Part shown: positions 1 through 6,494 of the stretch, in pieces
Layout: each line of letters opens with the position of its first letter
How positions within the stretch are numbered: the stretch's first letter is position 1
Origin: Syntrophaceae bacterium UBA1163
GTDB lineage: Bacteria > Desulfobacterota > BSN033 > UBA1163
Length of the DNA: 12,027 bases
Assembly: GCA_002311635.1 (NCBI GenBank)
Contig: DBZJ01000044.1
Location: 1 to 12,027 of the forward strand
Reading direction: 5' to 3'
Position numbers and translations under genes: made by a program
Notes under the pieces: generated by a model
Database searches by the model: none
Told to the model about the DNA's origin: nothing
Seen by the model: the letters and a program-made list of their open reading frames with translations, nothing else

Positions 1-1686
1 GAAGGGGCGGCCCTTTACGATGCGGCTTGCGCGATGCGGGATCTCATGATCCAGTTGGGGATCGCGGTGGATGGCGGAAAAGACAGTCTTTCCATGGCCA
101 CCCGCGTTGGAGATGAAATCGTGAAATCTCCCCGTGAGCTTGTGATCTCTGCTTATGCGACGATGCCCGATATCACAAAGGTGGTGACTCCGGACATCAA
201 GAAACCAGGGGACAGCCAGCTCATCTTCATCGACATCGCTAAGCATCAGGCTCGGCTTGGAGGCTCGGCTTTAGCGCAGGTTTATGGACAAGTCGGAAAC
301 GAATCTCCTGACGTGGATGATCCCGAGATGCTTAAACGTGCCTTCAATGCAATCCAGAAATTGATCTCAGAGAACCTCATTCTCGCGGGACACGACGTCA
401 GCGATGGAGGCATCCTCACGACGGTTCTGGAGATGGCCTTTGCAGGAAACTGCGGTTTGAGAATCCGAATGGATGGTCCGTCGAGCCCCTTGGAAATGCT
501 TTTTGCTGAAGAATTAGGAGCCGTGATCGAGTGTCGTGCGAGTGACGTTCGGAAGGTTCTGGAGATTCTTTATTCGTTTGATCTGAGCCCGAGCATTATC
601 GGAGAGACGAGAGAGGAAAAGAAAATTTTTGTAACCCATAATTTGCAAAAGGTTCTGGAATCGAGCATGGGTGTTCTTCGCGAGTGGTGGGAAGAGACGT
701 CCTATCACATCGAACGGCTTCAGATGAATTCCCAATGTGCCGATGAGGAGCGAAAGAATATTTTCGACCGCAAGGGCCAAAGCTATGTCGTTCCTTTTCA
801 AACCAAACCCACACCGCGCCGTATTCTCGAAGCCAGAGACAAACCGGAAGTCGTCATTCTCCGGGAAGAGGGGAGCAATGGTGATCGCGAGATGACCTCC
901 GCTTTTTATCAGGCAGGTTTCCGGCCTTGGGACGTCACGATGACCGATCTGATCAGCGGACGAATAACGCTGGAGCGTTTCAGAGGACTCGTTGCCGTGG
1001 GAGGATTTTCTTATGCCGATGTTCCAGAGAGCGCCAAAGGGTGGGCGGCAGCGATCCGATTTAACCAAAGGCTAAAGAAAATGTTTGACGATTTCTACAA
1101 TCGGTCCGATACATTCTCTTTAGGTGTGTGCAACGGTTGTCAGCTCTTCGCACTCCTCGGCTGGGTACCTTGGTTGGGAATCGCTGATCCTCGGCAGCCC
1201 AGGTTCGTTCAAAATAGCTCCGGACGTTTTGAATCTCGCTGGGTGACCGTTAAGATTTTGGAATGCCCGGCGATCATGTTCAAGGGCATGACCGATGCGA
1301 CACTCGGAATTTGGGTTGCCCACGGCGAAGGGAGACTTCACTTCCCTGACCCAACGCTGATGGACGAGGTCATCGACCAAAAACTCGTTCCGGTGGCCTT
1401 CGTCGACGATGAAGGCCGGAGGGACGGGAGGGTTCCGAAAAGCTATCCTTTTAATCCAAACGGGTCGCCTTTCGGTATGGCAGGACTTTGCACCGCCGAC
1501 GGGCGGCACCTGGCCATGATGCCTCATCCTGAGCGGTCCTTTCTGAAATGGCAATGGCCATGGTTACCGGGTTATCTGAACGATGGAGTCAGGGAATCCC
1601 CCTGGATTCAAATGTTTCAAAACGCAAGAGATTGGTGCGAAAAAATGGAAGGCAGAAGGCAGAAAGCAGTAGGCAGTAGGCGGTAA
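1..1686 (+). CDS. purL: Phosphoribosylformylglycinamidine synthase (long PurL), 3' part
   Basis: This enzyme makes FGAM from FGAR, ATP and glutamine in purine synthesis (cytosolic). The frame is open from base 1, so the N-terminal part lies outside the window. The first visible residues carry the second AIRS-like half, with VDGGKDSLSMA near 67-99 and GHDVSDGG near 388-411. The C-terminal class I glutaminase domain follows, from about 835. Its nucleophile is the first Cys of GVCNGCQ (codon 1129-1131), and the His and Glu of PHPER are at 1525-1527 and 1531-1533. The glutaminase is therefore fused, unlike the separate PurQ of many bacteria. The wording around VDGGKDSLSMA, VISAYA.PDIT and LEMAFAGNCGL resembles animal PFAS more than E. 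coli PurL, as far as I recall those sequences. The last dozen residues (GRRQKAVGSRR) are encoded by a 7-bp tandem repeat and look like an accidental extension. Confidence 0.97.
   Translation, partial: EGAALYDAACAMRDLMIQLGIAVDGGKDSLSMATRVGDEIVKSPRELVISAYATMPDITKVVTPDIKKPGDSQLIFIDIAKHQARLGGSALAQVYGQVGNESPDVDDPEMLKRAFNAIQKLISENLILAGHDVSDGGILTTVLEMAFAGNCGLRIRMDGPSSPLEMLFAEELGAVIECRASDVRKVLEILYSFDLSPSIIGETREEKKIFVTHNLQKVLESSMGVLREWWEETSYHIERLQMNSQCADEERKNIFDRKGQSYVVPFQTKPTPRRILEARDKPEVVILREEGSNGDREMTSAFYQAGFRPWDVTMTDLISGRITLERFRGLVAVGGFSYADVPESAKGWAAAIRFNQRLKKMFDDFYNRSDTFSLGVCNGCQLFALLGWVPWLGIADPRQPRFVQNSSGRFESRWVTVKILECPAIMFKGMTDATLGIWVAHGEGRLHFPDPTLMDEVIDQKLVPVAFVDDEGRRDGRVPKSYPFNPNGSPFGMAGLCTADGRHLAMMPHPERSFLKWQWPWLPGYLNDGVRESPWIQMFQNARDWCEKMEGRRQKAVGSRR
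1651..1685. repeat. Left arm: five tandem heptamers (GGCAGWA)
   Basis: Five contiguous 7-bp units read ggcagaa, ggcagaa, agcagta, ggcagta, ggcggta. They span the last codons of purL and overlap its stop. Inverted copies in the same register occur at 2090-2117, on the other side of the four-helix-bundle gene. An 11-bp stretch, gcagaaagcag (1659-1669), is perfectly complementary to 2092-2102. The arms could be the ends of an inserted cassette, or could pair as a stem. Confidence 0.85.
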
Positions 1687-1717
1687 AAATGGAAGGGGAT
1701 GGCAGAATTGAGAGAAA

Positions 1718-2089
1718 ATGCTACAGGGACATAAGGATTTAAAGGTATATCAGTTGGCTTATAAGTTAGCGATGGAAATATTCAATGAGTCTAAAACATT
1801 TCCTATAGAAGAAAGATACTCCTTAACCGATCAAATACGTCGTTCGTCACGAAGTGTTGTCACAAATATTGCAGAAGCCTTTCGGAAAAGACGTTATCGT
1901 AATATGTTTGTTAATAAATTATCTGATTCTGACGCAGAGGCAACCGAGACGCAGGTTTGGCTTGATTTCTCTTTAGATTGTGGTTATTTGGCACGAGAAT
2001 CTTATGGAAAACTTGCAAAAGGATATGAAGAAATCGGCAAGATGTTAGGTAGTATGATGTCAACCCCGGAGAAATTTAAAATTTTATAA
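1718..2089 (+). CDS. Four helix bundle protein (23S rRNA intervening-sequence / S23 family)
   Basis: This 123-aa protein belongs to the four-helix-bundle family first seen inside 23S rRNA intervening sequences and related to Avd of diversity-generating retroelements. Its exact role is unknown; a nucleic-acid-binding function is usually supposed. Diagnostic stretches are DLKVYQLAYKLA (residues 7-18), LTDQIRRSSRSVVTNIAE (36-53) and KLSDSDAEATETQVWLD (67-83). Length and helical pattern fit a complete member. The usual Gly after NIAE is Ala54. The gene is visibly more AT-rich than purL and the prenyltransferase beside it, which suggests separate acquisition. No rRNA surrounds it, and I see no reverse transcriptase or variable repeat that would make it a DGR. 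The Shine-Dalgarno is weak (gagagaaa just upstream). It sits alone between inverted heptamer arrays (1651-1685 and 2090-2117). Confidence 0.93.
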   Translation: MLQGHKDLKVYQLAYKLAMEIFNESKTFPIEERYSLTDQIRRSSRSVVTNIAEAFRKRRYRNMFVNKLSDSDAEATETQVWLDFSLDCGYLARESYGKLAKGYEEIGKMLGSMMSTPEKFKIL

Positions 2090-2117
2090 TGCTGCTTTCT
2101 GCATACTGCCTTCTGCT
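2090..2117. repeat. Right arm: four inverted heptamers
   Basis: Immediately after the four-helix-bundle stop codon come tgctgct, ttctgca, tactgcc and ttctgct. They are the reverse complement of the GGCAGWA-type units at 1651-1685 and keep the 7-bp register. The cassette is thus symmetric: array, gene, inverted array. It begins directly at the stop codon, so array and gene appear to form one unit. Confidence 0.83.
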
Positions 2118-2143
2118 TACCGATTCCAAGAGAAGGGATCCTA

Positions 2144-3076
2144 TTGAAGAAATTTGGTTCTTATCTGGCGGCTTGGTGGAAGCTCTCGCGGGTTCCTTTT
2201 CTTTCCGTGGGAATTCTGCCTTTGGTCTTAGGATTTATCCTGGCTTGGCGATGGGGTTACAGAGGATCCTTCGAGCTCTATCTGCTTGCTGTGGCGGCGG
2301 CCATCCTCATCATGTGGATGACCTATTACCTGGGGGAATGGAACGATCTGGAGGGGGATCGGATCAATCAAAACTTTAACCGGTTTTCAGGGGGATCGAG
2401 GATTTTGGTGAAAGGAATTCTTCCTGCCCGGGTTTCGCTTCTTTTGGGATATGGATGTCTGACAGGGGCCATTCTCGTCGTTTTTTATATCTACCTTCAA
2501 TACCGGACGGATCTTCGGACGCTTTTGTTAGGAGGGCTGGGCATCGTTTTTGGATTTTTCTATTCAAACAAGCCGGTTCGATGGTCCTACCATGGTTGGG
2601 GGGAAATACTCATCGGATTCTGCTATGGGTGGTTGCCCATTGCAACCGGGTTTTTTCTCTTCACGGGGTTCTTCAGCTCACAGATCTTTCTCCTCTCCAT
2701 TCCGGTTGGCCTCTCCATCTTCAATGTGATCTTGATCAATGAGTTTCCGGATGAAGAAGCAGATCGGGCCATCGGGAAAAAGAACCTCGTCGTCCGGTTT
2801 GGAAAAGAGAGAATGGGAGATCTCTACATCGGACTTTCCATATTGGCGGGGTTGTCTTTTATCAAAATGATGTGGGGGATTGGTCTCACTGCCCACTGGC
2901 TTCTGGCTCTTTCTGGAGTTCCACTTTTCCTCATCCTGTGGAACCTTATTCAGGTCTGGTTGGGGAATTATCGCGATGCTGAAAGACTTGAACGCCTCTG
3001 TCGAAATACTCTCTTCGTGAACCTTTCCGTAACCATGCTCCTGACCGTTCAGCAGACGATCCTCCGTCCTTATTGA
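2144..3076 (+). CDS. UbiA-family prenyltransferase (MenA-like)
   Basis: This integral membrane prenyltransferase would attach a polyprenyl chain to an aromatic acceptor, most plausibly in menaquinone synthesis (1,4-dihydroxy-2-naphthoate as acceptor). It is 310 aa with about eight or nine hydrophobic segments. The two Asp-rich motifs that bind Mg-diphosphate are visible: NDLEGDRIN at residues 67-75, followed by FSGGSR, and NEFPDEEAD at 199-207, followed by the MenA-like GKKNLVVRFG. The start is TTG at 2144, giving MKKFGSYLAAWWKLSR. It is preceded by agaagggat at a reasonable distance, and no better start lies nearby. The immediate neighbours are not quinone genes, so the acceptor is an inference. 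A different UbiA branch (for example 4-hydroxybenzoate or a lipid acceptor) remains possible. Confidence 0.88.
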   Translation: MKKFGSYLAAWWKLSRVPFLSVGILPLVLGFILAWRWGYRGSFELYLLAVAAAILIMWMTYYLGEWNDLEGDRINQNFNRFSGGSRILVKGILPARVSLLLGYGCLTGAILVVFYIYLQYRTDLRTLLLGGLGIVFGFFYSNKPVRWSYHGWGEILIGFCYGWLPIATGFFLFTGFFSSQIFLLSIPVGLSIFNVILINEFPDEEADRAIGKKNLVVRFGKERMGDLYIGLSILAGLSFIKMMWGIGLTAHWLLALSGVPLFLILWNLIQVWLGNYRDAERLERLCRNTLFVNLSVTMLLTVQQTILRPY

Positions 3077-3098
3077 ACCCCTCCCCCGTGAGAGGCTG

Positions 3099-3107
3099 TG
3101 TTATAAT
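3099..3107 (+). promoter_or_regulatory. Extended -10 promoter (TGtTATAAT)
   Basis: A perfect extended -10 element, TG-t-TATAAT, lies 23 bp after the prenyltransferase stop. No good -35 sits at 16-18 bp. The TTGAAC at 3073-3078 is 23 bp away, too far to serve. Transcription would start near 3114 and give a leader of about 250 nt before the ATG at 3364. Confidence 0.6.
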
Positions 3108-3247
3108 CGCGGGATTGACGGAAGAGACAGTCGGGTTCCAAAGTCTTAGAATGCGGTCTTTTAGGAATGGTTAGGCGGTGCTTGTGGAAAATGGAATCAC
3201 CTCAGGGGCATGGAGCATCTGAATCTCACATGTTAAAGGTTGCCGCC

Positions 3248-3323
3248 CTGCCTTCGCCGAAGCGCCTACCCGGCGCACAAGGCTTTGGCAGGCGGGGCTT
3301 CGTGCAGGCCGGCGCAGAGAAGC
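3248..3323. repeat. GC-rich palindromic segment (two nested hairpins)
   Basis: Two potential hairpins lie in tandem. The first (3248-3291) has an outer CTGCC/GGCAG stem, an interrupted GCC/GGC, and an inner GCGCC-tacc-(c)GGCGC stem. The second (3297-3323) has GCTTC/GAAGC ends with TGC/GCA inside. The segment is much more GC-rich than the rest of the 3077-3363 gap. It resembles dispersed REP-like palindromes, or may fold in the leader RNA of the next gene. No T-run follows, so it is not a typical intrinsic terminator. Upstream, GGTTCCA (3133-3139) can pair with TGGAATC (3193-3199), so a structured leader or small RNA is possible but unproven. Confidence 0.5.
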
Positions 3324-3363
3324 GGGGATTTTGCTTTGTTTGCGGGGAAGGTAGAAAGACAAA

Positions 3364-4506
3364 ATGGAAGATATTCAAACCGTTGCTGAGCGGATAAAAA
3401 CGGATATTGCCGGTGGAAAATCAGAAGAGGAGATTCTCCGGTCTTTCCTTCCTCTCTTGGGAAAGGATCCACGAACCGCTGGAAGTCTGGCTGAGTTAAT
3501 GGTGACCATCCCTGATAGAGTGACGGCCAGGCTTCTCCATCGAATGCTTGAAGAGATCCACGACAAGAAGGTTCGAAAAATCATCAAGCGGTCCCTTTAC
3601 CGACTGAAGAGCAAAGGGATTGCCGTTGAGGAGATTTTATCGAATCAAGAGAGGTCCATCCTCCGTCCTTTACAGACCGATCCGAGAGAAGGATTCGCGA
3701 GTGGGATCGATTTTCTGGGACACCGGCTCTTGTGGCTTGTCATTCCGCATCCGGGCAGGGGTTTGACGGTCATGCATGGAATCGTCAGTGACAGCGAGGG
3801 GATCGTCGATTTCTCCCAAGAGGAGATGACACGGAAGGGGTTAAGGAGCTTCTTTGAGGAGGTTCAAGGGAAAAATCAGTTTCCTACGGTTGAAATGGAG
3901 CCTCCCTATGTCGCCTTTCTCTTCGCGCAAGCTTATCAAGCAAGCCTTGAGAAGAAGCGAACCCCTCCCCAAGACTATCTCCGTGCAAAAAGTGAGATAG
4001 AGAATATCAAAAAAGATTATGGGAAACCATTAATCTACTCCCATCTTCAGGCCGATGCCATTGCAGGAGACGACCTATTGTTGAGGAAGGGAGGGGATCT
4101 TCTGAAAGCGGATATCTTTTCCGGTTGGAGGATTGAGGAGGAACAAATCCGGCCCTATGCGGATGAAGTCTGGGAGGCAGAGGGGTCGAAGATTGTTCTC
4201 AACCCCGCTCAGAAGGAAGCGCGATTCCAGGGAGTCTACCAAAAGGCATTGGCAGAGCTTTTCTCTGGAGAGAGAAGATTGCTGTATCAGCGAAGGTTGG
4301 AGGAGATGGCTTATGTTCTCCTCAAGCTAGGAAGGGAAGAAGAGGCGAAGATTTCCCTTTCGGTAGCGATGGACCTTGAAAAGCCTCTGAATCCAATTCA
4401 ACCCAATCCTTTCCTTTTTCAATTGGTGATCAAGTCAATCTTCAGCCTGCTGGCTGAGGCCTACGAGAAGAAGGCGAAGGAAGTCTCACTGATTGTAAAA
4501 CCATAA
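3364..4506 (+). CDS. Conserved-looking hypothetical protein, 380 aa
   Basis: I do not recognise this protein. It has no signal peptide or membrane segment and is rich in charged helical sequence, so a soluble, mostly alpha-helical protein is likely. Residues about 40-90 (PDRVTARLLHRMLEEI, then KKVRKIIKRSLYRLKSKG) look like two HEAT/ARM-type helical pairs. The middle part contains LLWLVIPHPGRGLTVMHGIVSD, which looks like a small beta region. The C-terminal third has helical pairs near LYQRRLEEMAYVLLKLGREEEAK that recall TPR or HEAT packing. The ATG at 3364 is the first plausible start; ggggaagg lies about 13 nt upstream. The gene stands alone, between a promoter-bearing leader and an inverted repeat locus. 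A scaffold or adaptor role is only a guess from the fold impression. Confidence 0.85.
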   Translation: MEDIQTVAERIKTDIAGGKSEEEILRSFLPLLGKDPRTAGSLAELMVTIPDRVTARLLHRMLEEIHDKKVRKIIKRSLYRLKSKGIAVEEILSNQERSILRPLQTDPREGFASGIDFLGHRLLWLVIPHPGRGLTVMHGIVSDSEGIVDFSQEEMTRKGLRSFFEEVQGKNQFPTVEMEPPYVAFLFAQAYQASLEKKRTPPQDYLRAKSEIENIKKDYGKPLIYSHLQADAIAGDDLLLRKGGDLLKADIFSGWRIEEEQIRPYADEVWEAEGSKIVLNPAQKEARFQGVYQKALAELFSGERRLLYQRRLEEMAYVLLKLGREEEAKISLSVAMDLEKPLNPIQPNPFLFQLVIKSIFSLLAEAYEKKAKEVSLIVKP

Positions 4507-4511
4507 TAATA

Positions 4512-4546
4512 GGGTTCGAGGATTCAAGGGGTCCTGGGTTCAAGTG
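4512..4546. repeat. Left arm: tandem octamers (GGGKTCAA type)
   Basis: Four contiguous 8-bp units read gggttcga, ggattcaa, ggggtcct, gggttcaa, followed by gtg. They begin five bases after the stop of the 380-aa gene. Inverted counterparts lie at 4632-4663. The best arm-to-arm match is 4520-4533 against the reverse complement of 4634-4647, 13 of 14 bases. Confidence 0.75.
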
Positions 4547-4553
4547 TTTGTTC

Positions 4554-4582
4554 TTGAAAACGTGTTTGCGTTACCATAACAT
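4554..4582 (+). promoter_or_regulatory. Possible sigma70 promoter for the 4678-7081 operon
   Basis: TTGAAA (4554-4559) and TAACAT (4577-4582) are separated by 17 bp and lie in the unpaired centre of the inverted repeat locus. The match is moderate (4 of 6 in the -10). It is the best candidate I see upstream of the proteasome-like gene. Confidence 0.35.
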
Positions 4583-4631
4583 TTCTTGCAATTACTCGAT
4601 GACCTAATGACCCAAGGTTACAATATCTTAC

Positions 4632-4663
4632 TTGACCCCTTGAACCCTTGGCCCCTTAGATCC
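4632..4663. repeat. Right arm: four inverted octamers
   Basis: Units ttgacccc, ttgaaccc, ttggcccc and ttagatcc are reverse-complement versions of the units at 4512-4543, in strict 8-bp register. The 85 bp between the arms contain no gene, only looser related words such as gatgacct and aatgaccc near 4598-4613. The locus ends 14 bp before the next start codon, so it forms the whole 5' region of that operon. Confidence 0.75.
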
Positions 4664-4677
4664 TTTATTGGTGTGTT

Positions 4678-5358
4678 ATGACCCAAATCATCGCTTGTTC
4701 AACCCATGAAGGGATTGTGTTGGCAACAGACAGCCGGGCAACCTCGTTCGACGGAGCCGGAGAGATGAAGCATTTCAGTCTGAAGAAACTCCTTCGTTTG
4801 AGCTCACACTCCGCCATGTTGAGCGCAGGAGCAGGGATCGGGGTGGAGATGAGTTTAGCGTTCCAGAATTTCCTTCAAAGGCAGGGGGCGGAGGTGATCG
4901 ATGATATCGTCACTATGGCTTTGTCTTTTTTTACCGATCAATATGGAAAATGGTTAGAGCAACGAGGGATGCGACATCCTTTCTCTCCTCCAACAGCCGA
5001 TGAGGCAGGCGAAGCGTCAGTTCCTCTAAACGAGGTTTACCTTATTCTGGCTGGATATTCCTTAAGAGACCGTGACCGCCCGTATGCGCTTCGCCTGTTT
5101 AGCAGCGAAGGAGAGAGGATTTTGATAAAACCCGTCTCGACCTCTCAGATCATTGTCGTCCCCCGGTCTCTGTCTGTGGAGAGGAGATTGGAGGCTCTGC
5201 GAGAAGCGGAATCACCCCTTGATCCACTTCTCTCACTGTGTAAGTCCTTTCTTAAGAAGAGGTCTGCGGAGGAGGAGGAAGTTGGACCGCCCTTTTATTT
5301 TGCGACGATCACTCCTGTTGGCTATAAGGAAGTTGTGGAGGAGGAGGTGAAAGGATGA
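4678..5358 (+). CDS. Proteasome-type Ntn-hydrolase peptidase
   Basis: This is a 226-aa protein with the N-terminal strand pattern of proteasome beta subunits. Met1 is followed by Thr2. If Met is removed, Thr becomes residue 1 and the aligned acidic residue and Arg of TDSRAT fall at positions 17 and 19, as in 20S beta and HslV. The KK pair at 36-37 (Met-on numbering), followed by hydrophobic residues, fits the catalytic Lys33 region with a two- or three-residue insertion. LSAGAGIGVE (48-57) and LNEVYLILAGYSLRDRDRPYA (117-137) match later proteasome-fold strands. The start is fixed by this spacing; the Shine-Dalgarno is weak. It is not HslV (no GDGQ.T motif, no hslU nearby). It shares the Thr and D-S-R pattern with Anbu but reads differently. 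It is the first gene of a coupled operon, with an ATGA overlap to the next. A cytosolic threonine peptidase is the best inference; assembly and partner are unknown. Confidence 0.8.
   Translation: MTQIIACSTHEGIVLATDSRATSFDGAGEMKHFSLKKLLRLSSHSAMLSAGAGIGVEMSLAFQNFLQRQGAEVIDDIVTMALSFFTDQYGKWLEQRGMRHPFSPPTADEAGEASVPLNEVYLILAGYSLRDRDRPYALRLFSSEGERILIKPVSTSQIIVVPRSLSVERRLEALREAESPLDPLLSLCKSFLKKRSAEEEEVGPPFYFATITPVGYKEVVEEEVKG
5342..5349 (+). promoter_or_regulatory. Strong ribosome binding site for the AsmA-like gene
   Basis: AGGAGGTG, almost the full anti-Shine-Dalgarno complement, lies within the end of the peptidase gene with a 5-nt spacer to the ATG at 5355. It supports the overlapping start and coupled translation, and suggests the membrane protein is made in good amount. 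Confidence 0.8.
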
Positions 5359-6494
5359 AGAAATGGGCTCTCCTTGCAGGAGTTCTTGTCGTCCTGTTCA
5401 TCGGAGGATACTTTGTCCTTTCGTTTTACGCCGTGAAATTGATTGAGCCCCGCCTTCAAAAGGCAACGGGGCATGGATTTACTTTGGAGGAGATAAAACC
5501 CAGGATCACCTATCTCTCCGCCAAGGGAATTCGATACGAAGACCCCGATTCAAAACAAAGATTCCTTCAGATCGAGGAGATAAGGGTTTATCCGTCCCTT
5601 CTCTCTTTTTTGAAAAAATCCGTAACCATAAAGGAATTAGCCATCCTTCAGCCATCCTTTTTCTTCTATCGATCTCGAGAGGGGGGGGTCGTTGGTCCTT
5701 TGCTGATGACGAAAACGGAAGGAGAAGGAGAGGGAGAAGGAAAAGAAAAGGGGATTTCCGGAGAGAAGAAGAGGGAAGAACCGGTTGAAGTTCGGATCGA
5801 CCGGATCCGGATCCGAAAAGGGTCCTTCGATTTCGAAGATAGAAAAGTGGGGGAGCCTCCCGCGCAGATCAAGTTGAGAGATATCAATTTTGAGATGAGA
5901 GAGATCAACTATCCCATCACCTCAGGACATTCTCCCGTCCGGTTTCAGGCCAAAATGAGCGGGAAAGGGCAGGAAGGGAGCGTTGAGATAAAGGGATGGA
6001 TCGATGCGAAAACCATGGACATGGAAACCTCCCTGAAGCTTCGAGAGATAGAAGTCAGGACATTTGAACCCTATTATCGGAAAAGGGTGACCGCAGAAAT
6101 CGAGTCCGGTGTGATGGGTTTGGATTCCAAAATTACCGTGAAAAATAAGAGGATTGATGCTCCCGGGGAGCTCGATCTAACCAACCTTCACGTCAAAGAA
6201 GGGGATGGAATGGTCTTTTGGATTCCGGCCGAGACCCTGGTTTCTTTGCTGGAGAAAAAGGGGCATCAGATCAAAGCCAAGTTTTACGTAAAGGGGAATA
6301 TCGAGAATCCCCGTTTCAGCCTTCAAGAGACGTTCTTGACCCAAGTTGCGATCGCTCTCGCGCAGGCTCTGGGAATCCGAATTAAGGTGATAGGTGAAGA
6401 GGTGCTTCAAGGTACCCTCAAAGGAGAAAAAGGAAAGATCGAGGGACTACAATCGCTTAAGGAGTTATTCAAGAGAAAAAGGAGAGAGAGATGA
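5355..6494 (+). CDS. AsmA/DUF748-like membrane-anchored envelope protein
   Basis: This 379-aa protein starts with a Lys-Lys plus hydrophobic segment (residues about 4-26) that would be an uncleaved inner-membrane anchor. The rest would then face the periplasm. The repeated beta pattern is typical of AsmA/DUF748 proteins: the strand pair near IRVYPSLLSFLKKSVTIKEL, then LQPSFFFYRSREGG, then VRIDRIRIRKGSFDFEDRK. A C-terminal KFYVKGNIENPRFSL stretch is also family-like. Such proteins are linked to lipid transport or envelope upkeep in general; the substrate here is unknown. It is short compared with large DUF748 members. Residues about 122-131 are a Glu-Gly run encoded by an uninterrupted 38-nt purine tract (5717-5754), probably a flexible linker. 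It overlaps the gene before (ATGA at 5355-5358) and the gene after (6491-6494). Confidence 0.78.
   Translation: MKKWALLAGVLVVLFIGGYFVLSFYAVKLIEPRLQKATGHGFTLEEIKPRITYLSAKGIRYEDPDSKQRFLQIEEIRVYPSLLSFLKKSVTIKELAILQPSFFFYRSREGGVVGPLLMTKTEGEGEGEGKEKGISGEKKREEPVEVRIDRIRIRKGSFDFEDRKVGEPPAQIKLRDINFEMREINYPITSGHSPVRFQAKMSGKGQEGSVEIKGWIDAKTMDMETSLKLREIEVRTFEPYYRKRVTAEIESGVMGLDSKITVKNKRIDAPGELDLTNLHVKEGDGMVFWIPAETLVSLLEKKGHQIKAKFYVKGNIENPRFSLQETFLTQVAIALAQALGIRIKVIGEEVLQGTLKGEKGKIEGLQSLKELFKRKRRER

Noticed and set aside
1651..1685. CRISPR-like array
   Set aside because: The units are contiguous 7-mers without spacers and appear as opposed arms, unlike CRISPR repeats.
1718..2089. Diversity-generating retroelement, because the four-helix-bundle family includes Avd
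   Set aside because: No reverse transcriptase, template repeat or variable repeat is present in the window.
1718..2089. 23S rRNA intervening sequence
   Set aside because: The gene is flanked by purL and a prenyltransferase, and no rRNA sequence is visible.
2089..2379. Open frame of 96 codons beginning in the right heptamer arm
   Set aside because: It overlaps the prenyltransferase in another frame. The latter has clear motifs and a membrane pattern, and this frame has neither.
3114..3260. 6S RNA or another known small RNA
   Set aside because: A promoter-like element and some pairing exist, but I could not match the conserved layout of 6S, SRP or tmRNA.
3167..3397. Open frame of 76 codons across the leader before the 380-aa gene
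   Set aside because: It is rich in Gly, Arg and Pro because it runs through the GC-rich palindromes. It overlaps the real start at 3364 and has no ribosome site or recognisable motif.
4678..5358. HslV assignment
   Set aside because: The HslV GDGQ.T signature is absent, no hslU is nearby, and the protein is longer than HslV.
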